DNA of 41,085 nt, from positions 1 to 41,085 of the forward strand of contig JAEZQK010000089.1 of assembly GCA_023413135.1 (NCBI GenBank). The letters are read 5' to 3'. This DNA comes from Bacillota bacterium. Its GTDB lineage: Bacteria; Bacillota; Clostridia; Christensenellales; Aristaeellaceae. The notes beneath the pieces are model-generated. The model worked only from the letters and a program-made list of their open reading frames with translations. It was not told the DNA's origin and ran no database searches. Position numbers and translations under genes: made by a program. Of this stretch, positions 14,510 to 22,823 are shown in pieces (positions within the stretch are counted from its first letter, which is position 1; each line of letters begins with the position of its first letter).

Positions 14510-15658
14510 TTATTCGTACAGAAGGAAGGGCTGCACAGCCTGTGAAAACGCCGCCACGCCCGACGCATGCTTGGACACCATTTCATCGGCGGACAGCCTG
14601 CTAAGGCGAAACGCATCGGTGCCCAGCAGCTTATCCAGCGAATGGGTCGCGCCGCCATCCCAACTGAGATATTCCAGCTTATCGGGGTACATGTCCCGTA
14701 TGGTTTCCAATAGCTGGAGTCCGGCCAGAAAGACTTCCGCCCCGCCGCGGTCTATGACATGCACCTGCACGCCGTGGCACAATTGCCCCTGGTGCTTGCT
14801 GAAGGTGGGCTTGAAGGAGGTGCGCCGAAAGTGCACGCCCTGAAGCTGCAATCCGGCCATGCGCTTTTCCAGCCTGGAGGAATCGATCCACGGTGCGCCG
14901 ATCACCTCAAAGGGCAGCGTGGTGCCGCGGCCCTCCGACACGTTCGTCCCCTCAAAGATGCACGTGCCGATGTAAACGATGGCCGCGGAAAGGTCCGGAC
15001 AGTTGGGCGAAGGCGCGACCCAGGGAAGGTCGGTATCGTCCAGGTACATGTCCCGCTTCCAGCCGGAAAGCGGCACCACCGTAAGGTCCAGGTCCAGTTT
15101 CAGATAATGGCGGATGTAAAGGGCATATTCGCCGATGGTCAGGCCCAGTTGGGTGGGCAGTTCATAATCGCCCACAAATGAACGGAAGGAAAGATCAAGA
15201 ATGGTGCCGCTGCGCTTCACGCCGCCGATGGGGTTTATGCGGTCCAGCACCAGCATGCTTTTGCCGGCCTTTGCGCATTCCTCCATGGCGTAGGAAAGAG
15301 AATACAGATACGTGTAAAACCTGGCGCCCACATCCTGGATATCGAACACCAGCACGTCGAAAGCGTCCAGCATTTCCTGGGATAAGCGGTGGGACTTGCC
15401 GTACACGCTGTAGACCGTCACCCCGGTTTCCGGGTCCACATACGTCTCGATCGCATCGCCGGCCTGTGCATCGCCGCGCACGCCATGCTCGCAGCCAAAA
15501 AGCGCGCTCAGGCCATACCTTTCGTGCAGTATGTCTATGGCGCTTTTCAAATGATGGTCGATGCCGGTGGGATTGGTCATCAACCCGATGCGCCGCCCGC
15601 GCAATAGACTGTCATACCGGCCGATGGAATCCAGGCCACTTAATACATGTGCCTTCAT
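14510..15658 (-). CDS. namZ: NamZ-like exo-N-acetylmuramidase (DUF1343, GH171)
   Basis: The 382-residue protein matches the DUF1343 family, whose studied member NamZ removes N-acetylmuramic acid from the non-reducing end of peptidoglycan fragments. Family stretches include GRRIGLMTNPTG near 25, LFGCEHGVRGDAQAG near 55, VFDIQDVGARFYTYLYSL near 109, VLDRINPIGG near 143 and APSPNCPDL near 216. There is no signal peptide from the ATG at 15658, which has GGGAGG 8-10 bases upstream; a longer start would add 24 residues that also do not form a signal. The enzyme would act inside the cell on imported sugars, unlike the secreted NamZ of Bacillus. It sits 25 bp after the DUF4838 gene. Confidence 0.85.
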   Translation of the reverse strand: MKAHVLSGLDSIGRYDSLLRGRRIGLMTNPTGIDHHLKSAIDILHERYGLSALFGCEHGVRGDAQAGDAIETYVDPETGVTVYSVYGKSHRLSQEMLDAFDVLVFDIQDVGARFYTYLYSLSYAMEECAKAGKSMLVLDRINPIGGVKRSGTILDLSFRSFVGDYELPTQLGLTIGEYALYIRHYLKLDLDLTVVPLSGWKRDMYLDDTDLPWVAPSPNCPDLSAAIVYIGTCIFEGTNVSEGRGTTLPFEVIGAPWIDSSRLEKRMAGLQLQGVHFRRTSFKPTFSKHQGQLCHGVQVHVIDRGGAEVFLAGLQLLETIRDMYPDKLEYLSWDGGATHSLDKLLGTDAFRLSRLSADEMVSKHASGVAAFSQAVQPFLLYE

Positions 15659-15683
15659 TGATGAAATCCTCCCATTCAAAATG

Positions 15684-17369
15684 TCATAAGCGGTACACCA
15701 CATAGGGCACATCATCACGCCGGGCCGCATAGCGGCTTTTTTTCATGCATTCAAAGGACGCATTCAGCTCCCGCCGCTCAAAAAGCTCGCTGATTTCAAG
15801 CTCAACCGCATCCAAAGCAAAGGCGTCGATCAGCTCGTTGCGGTGTAATGTACTCAGAGGCAATGACGCAAGGTAAGCATACCGTACCGACAGCTCCTCC
15901 CGGCGGATGCGCTCCCGGTGGACAGGGTCCGTTGTAGCCTGAAGCGCCGCCCCAAACAGCCGCATGCCTTCATGCAGGAATGGTCCGTCAAGGTAAGGTG
16001 CGTTCACCCCGTCGAACAGGCTCATGTGCGCGCCGCAAGCGGCCTCGCGGGACAAATCCAAAAACGCAAGCAGCATTACGGAAGCCGGTTCCCCATAATA
16101 ACCGCGCACAAAGTTTTCGATCAGGCCGTCCACATCCTCGTCGGGGTCCCACAGCAGCCTGGAGATCACGTATATCTTCAGCGGGGCAAAGGCGCTTGCC
16201 CTGCCCGGGGCATAGTTGCCTTGCTCAAACACGCCGCGCACCCTATTTTCACGGAACAGCCGCAGATTGGGCTGTATGACGTGCAGGTTGGGAAAGGGCT
16301 GCAGGTAGTTGGAAAAGTTCGTGGTATAGTCCCAAATATACAGCGTATCACAAATACGCGACCAATCCTTCAAGTCCTGCCTGAACAGGCGGCTTTTTAC
16401 AATAAACGGCTGGGCGCTGGTTGTTTCCACATCGATATGGTCCACCGCGTGATCACACTCCGCCATGGGGTGGGAAAAGCAGCATTCAATGGAGCACAGC
16501 CGAACGATTACATTCTTGCGCGGGCGCAGGGTGCGGGGCGGCTTGCGGCAGTAAAGATAGGCAAAGGTGTGAATGCGGTTGTCCGGAAATTCTCCGTATA
16601 CCGCGTCCGCCACGGCGTTGACGAAGGCGATCATGGTACCGGCATGGCTTTCTTCCTTTTCATCCAGCGCTTTGCAATCCGGGCACTCACACGGGCTGTA
16701 CCAATCGTTCATGGCCACGGAAAAAATGGTGCAATCCCGGTGTTCGCGCATCCAATGCAGCACACGGGCTGCAACGATGCCAAGAACATCGGGATTCGTA
16801 AGGCATAATTGGCTTTTGTCGCGCTGCCTGACGCCCTTCACCATAGAAAAATACTCCGGGTGTGTATCAAAGAACTCTTCGGGCGGGACAAGCTGCTCGA
16901 AGGTGTGGCTGTAGTTGTAGAACATCACACGGCCGCCCCATTCCGGCAAAATATCCGCCCGGGCCGAATTTAAACGCATCTTCATAGCGAAGCGCCCGTC
17001 AAGCGCTCCGCGCCAGTAGGCCTCGCGGTATTCAAAGGCAGGTGCTCCAGCAAAGGCGCCGGGCCGAAGCTCAACGGGCGCTTGGGGGATGATCTCGCAA
17101 TCCTCCGCCAAAAAACGGCAGCCCAGGCACTTTTCCAGGAACGCATACGTGCCGTACACCGCGCCGCGCACGCTGCCGCTTGTGATTTCAGCGCCCATCT
17201 CCGATACCGAAACATCATACCCTTCGCCTCCTCCGCCCGTTACCCGGACGCGGATGGGGTAGCCGCCGGACACAGGCCCGCGCCCCGTGATCATGGTGAT
17301 GTAGCGTGTAAGCTCCTCCCGGATAAAGGACACGTCCGATTGTACGGTCACATCGCTTGGCAATTGCAT
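15684..17369 (-). CDS. DUF4838 protein, GH20/GH67-like domain layout
   Basis: This 561-residue protein resembles the DUF4838 family. An N-terminal alpha/beta domain (1-110) of the kind found before GH20 and GH67 catalytic barrels contains GAVYGTYAFLEKCLGCRFL near 69. A TIM-barrel-like middle region (about 120-440) contains VAMNDWYSPCECPDCKALD near 218, FAYLYCRKPPRTLRP near 261 and WDYTTNFSNYLQPFPNL near 343. No signal peptide is present. Members of the family are common in polysaccharide loci but mostly uncharacterised, so a glycosidase role is likely but unproven. The ATG at 17369 is preceded by GGAGAT that directly follows the terminator of the solute-binding gene, so expression needs readthrough or a separate weak promoter. 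The gene sits beside namZ. Confidence 0.75.
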   Translation of the reverse strand: MQLPSDVTVQSDVSFIREELTRYITMITGRGPVSGGYPIRVRVTGGGGEGYDVSVSEMGAEITSGSVRGAVYGTYAFLEKCLGCRFLAEDCEIIPQAPVELRPGAFAGAPAFEYREAYWRGALDGRFAMKMRLNSARADILPEWGGRVMFYNYSHTFEQLVPPEEFFDTHPEYFSMVKGVRQRDKSQLCLTNPDVLGIVAARVLHWMREHRDCTIFSVAMNDWYSPCECPDCKALDEKEESHAGTMIAFVNAVADAVYGEFPDNRIHTFAYLYCRKPPRTLRPRKNVIVRLCSIECCFSHPMAECDHAVDHIDVETTSAQPFIVKSRLFRQDLKDWSRICDTLYIWDYTTNFSNYLQPFPNLHVIQPNLRLFRENRVRGVFEQGNYAPGRASAFAPLKIYVISRLLWDPDEDVDGLIENFVRGYYGEPASVMLLAFLDLSREAACGAHMSLFDGVNAPYLDGPFLHEGMRLFGAALQATTDPVHRERIRREELSVRYAYLASLPLSTLHRNELIDAFALDAVELEISELFERRELNASFECMKKSRYAARRDDVPYVVYRL

Positions 17370-17381
17370 ATGGTATCTCCG

Positions 17382-17414
17382 AAAAAAGGGGCTTGGCCGT
17401 CAAGGCCAAGCCCC
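17382..17414 (-). terminator. Strong terminator after the first solute-binding protein gene
   Basis: On the minus strand GGGGCTTGGCC (17414-17404) pairs perfectly with GGCCAAGCCCC (17398-17388) around a 5-base loop and is followed by TTTTTT. It lies about 60 bp after the binding-protein stop and should end or reduce transcription into the DUF4838-namZ-Etf part. Confidence 0.92.
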
Positions 17415-17475
17415 CTTGACTATGATTGTACGGACCGGTTTGCGGGGATGTGAAAATGACTTGCCGTTTTCCCGA

Positions 17476-19035
17476 TTACTTTCCGGTCAGCTTCGCGTAG
17501 GCTTCGGTCCCCTGGTCGATGATCTCCTTAAGGCCCATGCCCTTCAAGGCTTCGTACTGCTTGAAGAAGTCATCCACGGTGATCTGGCCAGCGATGCACT
17601 GGTCACGGATGACGCACACGCCCGTGGTGATGGTCTCGGCGCGGTATTCGGTGTAGGCTTCGGTAGCCAGCGTCTGGGGCATGGTATAGAAGTAATCGTT
17701 GTTCACAACGGCCAGGCCATTGTAGAAGGACTGGGAGGCGTCGTCCAGATCCTCGGCAGACTTGCCGGCAAACAGGCATTGGGTGAACGCGTCGGTCAGC
17801 CACTTGCCGCCGAAGGGCTCATATTCCATGCCGGTCTTGCGGTAGTCTACAAACCCGTTGGCCACGAATTCGGGGCGCAGGACGCGCTTGCCGTCCACCA
17901 GGTCGTGATGTACGCCCTCGATGCCGTAGTTGTAGAGGGTGACGCCTTCTTCGCTGAAGTTCCAGTTGAACAGCTTCAGAATGTCTTCCACCTTGCCGGC
18001 TTCCTCGGCCGCGGTGGTGATGCACCATACCTTGGTGACGGCGGCGCGCTCCTGGGTCATGCGGTCACCGTGAGGTCCAGTGATGGGGGGAACGCAGGTC
18101 CACAGCGCATCCGTATCGCCGGCTTCCCGGTTGGAGTAGGTGGACAGCTTGGCGCGTTCCGCCCAAGTCATGCAGGAGCCGACCAGGTTGGAATCCATGG
18201 CCGTGAACAGTTCGGCCTGGGTACGGGTGGCAAACTCTTGGTCCAGCAGGCCTTCCTTGTACAGGTCCTGCACCGCCTGGATGAATTCGGGATAGCGGGG
18301 ATGCTCGTACACCAGCGTATAGGTGCCGTCTTCCAGCACGCAGAACTGCGTGTTTTCGGAGCAGGCGATGCCAAAGGCGTTGAGCAGGCTGGCCAGGCAG
18401 CGCTCGCCGTCATCGCCCTTTTGCAGCGCCAGGGGGATCTCGTCACTTAAGTCGCCGTTGCCGTTCATGTCCTCATCCCGGATGGCGCGCCACAGCGCAA
18501 GCCAGTCTTCCCAGGTTTCGGGGGCCTTCATGCCAAGGGCGTCCAGCCAGTCCTGGCGGACCATCATGGACTGGGAGCCGGGAACGTTCACGATCGTGGG
18601 AATGGCGTAGATGTGGCCGTCCGCCTCGCGCCAGTTGGCCATGCGCTCTTCGCCGACGGCCTCCACAATGTTGGGGATCTGGTCGATGTAATCATCCAGC
18701 GCGATGATCGCGCCTTCGCTGACCAGGTTGGAAATGCCGAAGGCGTTGGCGTTGATGATGTCGGGCAGCTTGCCGGATGCCAGGGTGGTGGCGACCTGGG
18801 TGGCATAATTGTCGACCACGCGCCAGTCGATGTTGATGCGGGCGTTGGTGCGCTCCAGGATCGTGGGGAAGAAGAAGGTGCCGTCAAACTCGATGGGATA
18901 GTTGTTGAAGTGCACGCCCAGGCCTGTAATCGAGAGCTCGTTTTCGAAGTACAGGTTGGGGCTCTTCTCTGCCAGCGCAGTGGCGGCGGACAGCGCAAGC
19001 AACAGTGCCAGGAGCATAGCCAGGGTCTTTTTCAT
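17476..19035 (-). CDS. Sugar ABC transporter solute-binding protein (Lpl type)
   Basis: The 519-residue protein resembles LplA/YtcQ-like binding proteins of the CUT1 sugar transporter family. It opens with a signal peptide, MKKTLAMLLALLLALSA, ending in an ALA cleavage site; the mature part starts with EKSPNLYF. There is no cysteine in the signal, so it is not a lipoprotein by sequence, which is unusual for a Gram-positive binding protein. Typical elements are FFPTILERTNARINIDW near 65 and LASGKLPDIINAN near 95. The ATG at 19035 has AAGGAGG 8 bases upstream. The two permease genes lie just upstream and a strong terminator follows. No ATPase gene is present, so a shared MsmX-like ATPase from elsewhere is expected. 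Confidence 0.9.
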   Translation of the reverse strand: MKKTLAMLLALLLALSAATALAEKSPNLYFENELSITGLGVHFNNYPIEFDGTFFFPTILERTNARINIDWRVVDNYATQVATTLASGKLPDIINANAFGISNLVSEGAIIALDDYIDQIPNIVEAVGEERMANWREADGHIYAIPTIVNVPGSQSMMVRQDWLDALGMKAPETWEDWLALWRAIRDEDMNGNGDLSDEIPLALQKGDDGERCLASLLNAFGIACSENTQFCVLEDGTYTLVYEHPRYPEFIQAVQDLYKEGLLDQEFATRTQAELFTAMDSNLVGSCMTWAERAKLSTYSNREAGDTDALWTCVPPITGPHGDRMTQERAAVTKVWCITTAAEEAGKVEDILKLFNWNFSEEGVTLYNYGIEGVHHDLVDGKRVLRPEFVANGFVDYRKTGMEYEPFGGKWLTDAFTQCLFAGKSAEDLDDASQSFYNGLAVVNNDYFYTMPQTLATEAYTEYRAETITTGVCVIRDQCIAGQITVDDFFKQYEALKGMGLKEIIDQGTEAYAKLTGK

Positions 19036-19116
19036 GCAGGTAGCCTCCTTAAAGTATAATAATCGCACGGGAACTCCTCCCGCGGAAAACGAAGGGACAC
19101 ATCCATTTTGGCCCGG

Positions 19117-20046
19117 TCATCCCTTTACGGAGCCCAGCATCACACCGCTGATGAAGTAGCGCTGCACAAAGGGATATAGGATGATCATGGGGATCATGGA
19201 CACCACCAGCACGCCGTTGCGCATCTGCTGGCCCAGCGCCGCCGCGCCGGAGGTGGTCGTGTCACTGGCCACGGAGATGTTGTGGATGGAGGCCTCGGCG
19301 TTTAGCACCAGCTCCTTGAGCACCAGCTGCAGCGTAAAATTCTGACGGCTGGACAGGAAAACCAGCGAATTGAGGTAGTCGTTCCAGTGACCCACGATGA
19401 CCCACAGCGCGACAGTTGCCAGCACCGGCTTGGAAAGCGGTATGATGAGCCTGAATAAAATCAGATAATCATTCGCCCCGTCGATGCGCGCCGATTCCAC
19501 CACGGATATGGGAATGGACTGGAAGTAGCTGCGCACGATGACCACATTGTACGCCACCAGCATGGAGTTGATGATCAGCGCCCACAGGCTGTCGTGCAAT
19601 CCAAGCTGCCTGATGGTAAGAAATGTGGGGATGATGCCGCCGTTAAACCACATGGTGAACAAAATCAGTATGTTGAATACCTTTTTGCCGTAGAAATCCG
19701 CAAACGCCAGCGGGTAAGCCGCGATGCAGGTGAGGACCAGGCTGGATACACAGCCGACCACGGCCACGAACAGGCTGTTGCCGATGGACTTCCACAGGTC
19801 CTGGTTGGCGAATATCAGCTTATAGGAGGCAAGGTCAATGCCCTTGGGGAAAAACGTCACCTCGGCCCTGAGTATCGCATACTGGTTGCTCACGGATATA
19901 GACAGCATGTTCAGCAGCGGATAGAGGAAAATGCAAAGCATGATGACCATGAATGCCGCATTGAACACGCCAAATGCCTTTTCGCCGCGGGACAAACGGA
20001 TGAATTCCGCATTTTGCTTCTGCTTTTTGATTGTCAATTGTGCCAT
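19117..20046 (-). CDS. CUT1 sugar permease, MalG/LplC type
   Basis: This 309-residue inner-membrane permease has about six hydrophobic segments and the conserved EAA loop of ABC importers, VVESARIDGANDYLILFRL then IIPLSKP near residue 200, where the ATPase docks. The ending YFISGVMLGSVKG is typical of the LplC/YtcP subgroup. The start ATG at 20046 follows an AAGGAGG site. It lies 16 bp after the LplB-type permease gene and 81 bp before the binding-protein gene, forming a complete transporter apart from the ATPase. Confidence 0.92.
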   Translation of the reverse strand: MAQLTIKKQKQNAEFIRLSRGEKAFGVFNAAFMVIMLCIFLYPLLNMLSISVSNQYAILRAEVTFFPKGIDLASYKLIFANQDLWKSIGNSLFVAVVGCVSSLVLTCIAAYPLAFADFYGKKVFNILILFTMWFNGGIIPTFLTIRQLGLHDSLWALIINSMLVAYNVVIVRSYFQSIPISVVESARIDGANDYLILFRLIIPLSKPVLATVALWVIVGHWNDYLNSLVFLSSRQNFTLQLVLKELVLNAEASIHNISVASDTTTSGAAALGQQMRNGVLVVSMIPMIILYPFVQRYFISGVMLGSVKG

Positions 20047-20062
20047 TTGCTTTCCTCCTTTC

Positions 20063-21010
20063 CTAGAACAGCGAGGTTTCGGAAACACGCCTGCTCACAA
20101 AGTTGGCGCCGATCACCAGCAGCACGCTCAAGACGGAGTTGAAAAGGCCTGCGGCTGTGGCGTAGCCCCATTTCTGGTTCTCCATACCCGTTTTGTACAC
20201 AAAGGTGGGCAGCATTTCCGATGCCGGAAGGTTCAGGGTGTTCTGCAAAAGATAGATCTTTTCAAAGTTGACGTTGAGCATGCGCCCCACCTGCATGATC
20301 AGCAGCAGTACAAACGTGGTGGACAGCGCCGGCAGCGTCACATGCAGCGTCTGCTTCCAGCGGTTCGCGCCGTCGATGCGCGCCGCCTCGTACAATCCCT
20401 GGTCGATGCCGGCCAGGGCGGCCACATAGATGACGGCTTCCCAGCCCACCGACTGCCAGAAACCGGAGATGACGTTGATGGCCACAAAGTATTCTGGCCG
20501 GCTTAAGTAGTCCACAGCGGGATACCCCAGAATCTTGGAAAGAGCCGCCAAGGTACCGATGCTGGGGGAGATCAGCGTGCGGATGGTGGACACAAGCACT
20601 ACGGTGGATACAAAGTGCGGAAGATAGCTGATGGTTTGAACGCCCCTTTTGAACCATATGCGGCGCAGCTCATTGAGCAGTATGGCAAAGATCATGGGCG
20701 CGGGGAACAGGAATATCAGCGCGCTGATATTCAGCGTCAGCGTATTGCCGATATACGTCATCAATTTGGGGTTGCTGAACAGCCGCTCAAAATTGGCCCA
20801 TCCCACAAACTTGCTGTCAAAGCCCCGCAAAAGCTTGTAATCGTAAAACGAGCTGCGCAAAAACCACAAAGGCATGTACCGAAGCAGCACCAGATACACT
20901 ACCACGGGTATCACCATAAGGTAAATGTAGCGGTTTTGCCAGATGCGGTTGGATATTCGTTTTCTGGCCAGCGGTGAGTTCAGTATGGTCACTTTTTTAG
21001 TTTTTTCCAT
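20063..21010 (-). CDS. CUT1 sugar permease, MalF/LplB type
   Basis: The 315-residue membrane protein has six predicted transmembrane segments and the EAA loop LYEAARIDGANRWKQTLHVTL followed by PALSTT near residue 215. The TISYLPHFVSTVVLVS stretch near 127 is typical of the LplB/YteP subgroup. The ATG at 21010 has AAAGGAG eight bases upstream. It is the first gene of the transporter block and follows the RpiR regulator by 57 bp; that gap contains an inverted repeat, TATATG/CATATA at 21031-21065, which could be a regulator site. Confidence 0.92.
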   Translation of the reverse strand: MEKTKKVTILNSPLARKRISNRIWQNRYIYLMVIPVVVYLVLLRYMPLWFLRSSFYDYKLLRGFDSKFVGWANFERLFSNPKLMTYIGNTLTLNISALIFLFPAPMIFAILLNELRRIWFKRGVQTISYLPHFVSTVVLVSTIRTLISPSIGTLAALSKILGYPAVDYLSRPEYFVAINVISGFWQSVGWEAVIYVAALAGIDQGLYEAARIDGANRWKQTLHVTLPALSTTFVLLLIMQVGRMLNVNFEKIYLLQNTLNLPASEMLPTFVYKTGMENQKWGYATAAGLFNSVLSVLLVIGANFVSRRVSETSLF

Positions 21011-21030
21011 CACCGTTGCTCCTTTTTTGT

Positions 21031-21065
21031 TATATGTATGCAAACATCAACCAACTTATCATATA
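21031..21065. promoter_or_regulatory. Candidate operator before the permease genes
   Basis: TATATG (21031-21036) and CATATA (21060-21065) form an AT-rich inverted repeat in the gap between rpiR and the permease genes. The spacing is long and no -35/-10 pair is clear, so this is a weak candidate. Confidence 0.25.
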
Positions 21066-21066
21066 C

Positions 21067-21924
21067 TTAATGCTTGTTACTGCGCAGCCGGCGGCTGATC
21101 TCCGTGGCGTTTTCCAGGTATTTGATGGTCTGCCCGTAATTCCGGCTGGCCACGCAGGTGGTGAGCATATCCATGGCGGTGAGCATGGACTGGCGGGATG
21201 TCAGCGCGCCGGTGCGCATCATCGACTCGCCGCCGGCCACGTTGATACGGATATCCGCCATATTGCCCAGCGCATTGTCGCCGATGTGCGTGACGGCAAT
21301 GACCGTGGCCCCGCGCTCCTTTGCCAAATCCGCCGCTTCCAGTATGTTGACCGTCTGCCCGCTGTAGGAAAAGGCGATCACGCAATCCCTTTCATCCAGG
21401 GTGATGGTGGCCAGCTGCTGGCAGTGCACATCGGGGGTAAACTGCGCATCCAAACCGATGCGCTGCATCTTGTGGTACGTATCCTGGGCCACCGTGCCGC
21501 TGCCGCCGGCGCCCAGGAGCAGGATGCGGCGGGCACCCAGCACAATATCCGCCGCGCGGCGCATCTCCTGCATATCGATCAATTCCAGCGTGCCTTCTAT
21601 GGCCTGCACGACGCTGCCCACGACAATGCGGCAGATGTCGTCTTCCGGAACGCCGGGATAGATGTCTATGTACGTGTGCGTCGGTTCAAAGCGGCTGACC
21701 GCCCTGGATACGCTGTAGGCGCTGCACAGGTCCTTGAAGCCTTTGTAGCCCGCCTTTTTGCAGGTCTGTACCACCACCGATTTCCCTGTGCTGCAATCCT
21801 CCGCGATCTCGCCGATAGAGGTCTTTAGAAGCTTGTCGCCAAGCGCAAGGATATGCTCGGCCACCCGCCGCTCGGTTGGTGACATCTTCTCCAATGACTC
21901 CCTCAGCAAAAACATCGTTTTCAC
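21067..21924 (-). CDS. RpiR/MurR-family transcriptional regulator with SIS domain
   Basis: The 285-residue regulator has an N-terminal RpiR helix-turn-helix (about 1-75; SIGEIAEDCSTGKSVVVQTC) and a C-terminal SIS sugar-isomerase domain (about 120-250) with ILLLGAGGSGTVAQD and VIAFSYSGQTVNILEAA. SIS domains of this family bind phosphosugars; MurR, for example, binds MurNAc-6-phosphate. The GTG at 21924 overlaps the ROK kinase stop by four bases (GTGA); an ATG at 21915 is an alternative. It sits in the middle of the catabolic array and is the natural candidate to control it. The effector is likely the phosphosugar made by the ROK kinase, but this is inference. Confidence 0.9.
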   Translation of the reverse strand: MKTMFLLRESLEKMSPTERRVAEHILALGDKLLKTSIGEIAEDCSTGKSVVVQTCKKAGYKGFKDLCSAYSVSRAVSRFEPTHTYIDIYPGVPEDDICRIVVGSVVQAIEGTLELIDMQEMRRAADIVLGARRILLLGAGGSGTVAQDTYHKMQRIGLDAQFTPDVHCQQLATITLDERDCVIAFSYSGQTVNILEAADLAKERGATVIAVTHIGDNALGNMADIRINVAGGESMMRTGALTSRQSMLTAMDMLTTCVASRNYGQTIKYLENATEISRRLRSNKH

Positions 21925-22823
21925 CGTTCCACCTCTTCCACCAGCTTGCCGTGGGGCAAGACGCAATACCGCGCCGCGCCGCGAAGCGCCGCATCGTTAA
22001 GATGCATGGCCGCGCGGACAGGCAAAGGCAATCCGGCTTGCACCGTATGTATAAACAATTCGGCGCTCCTGGCGATCTGTCCTCCGATTATCAGAAGATC
22101 ACAGTTCAGGTGCTTAAGCCAGGGGCGGAGGATACAGGCAAGCAATTCACCCGTTTCGCGGAAGGTATCGATGGCCGCCCGGTCCCCCTTAAGCGCAAGA
22201 CCGGCGATCTCCTTCACATCCGGCGGCTTTATGAGCCCCGCGGTTTTTGCAAACCGTTCCCTGATGGCCCGGCGGGATACATAATCCTCCGCGGTGCCGT
22301 TTTGGTAGGGCGCGTTCCACAGTACGGCATGGGGGCGCTGGTCATGGCCCACGCGCACGCGGCCGTTATGCATGTACGCAAAGCCCAGGCCTGTTCCCAG
22401 CATCACGCAGGCGGGCGATGCGGCGTCCTTTGCCGCGCCGGACAGGGCCTCCCCCAGCAGATAGGCGCTGCTGTCGTGCAGGTAGCGGATCGGGATATCC
22501 CCCAGCACATGCGCAAATACCGGGGTCAGCGGGACATCCTTGATCGCCAGCATCTTATGGTCCATGTGGCTGATGCCTTCCATGAAGTCAAAGGGGCCTG
22601 GAAAGGCGATACCGCAGCCGGATAGCGTGCATCCGTATTCCCCCGCCATGCGCAGGCCGGAGGACGCGGCCGCCCGAAAAGCGTTCAGTATCTCATCCTG
22701 CGTACCGTCAGACTGAAAATCCAGCTGCCCGGTGGTGCCGGATAAAGGCTGGCCATCGCCGCCGGTCAGCGCCAGCTTGACCGAGGTCCCCCCCACATCC
22801 AGCGCCAGCACGCAATCAGGCAT
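21921..22823 (-). CDS. ROK-family sugar kinase without the zinc motif
   Basis: This roughly 300-residue protein has the sugar kinase/hsp70/actin fold of the ROK family. It has an N-terminal phosphate loop LALDVGGTSVKLAL, the FPGPFDF stretch near 74-80, and LGTGLGFAYMHNG near 140. The usual CxCGxxGCxE zinc motif of ROK kinases and repressors is missing; in that region the protein reads NGTAEDYVSRRAI. There is no helix-turn-helix, so it is a kinase-type rather than a repressor-type member. Two ATG codons are possible (22823 and 22835); 22823 was preferred because GAAGGA lies upstream at ribosome-site distance. It overlaps the end of the isomerase-like gene upstream. Its substrate is probably a hexose or amino sugar from this locus. 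Confidence 0.85.
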   Translation of the reverse strand: MPDCVLALDVGGTSVKLALTGGDGQPLSGTTGQLDFQSDGTQDEILNAFRAAASSGLRMAGEYGCTLSGCGIAFPGPFDFMEGISHMDHKMLAIKDVPLTPVFAHVLGDIPIRYLHDSSAYLLGEALSGAAKDAASPACVMLGTGLGFAYMHNGRVRVGHDQRPHAVLWNAPYQNGTAEDYVSRRAIRERFAKTAGLIKPPDVKEIAGLALKGDRAAIDTFRETGELLACILRPWLKHLNCDLLIIGGQIARSAELFIHTVQAGLPLPVRAAMHLNDAALRGAARYCVLPHGKLVEEVER

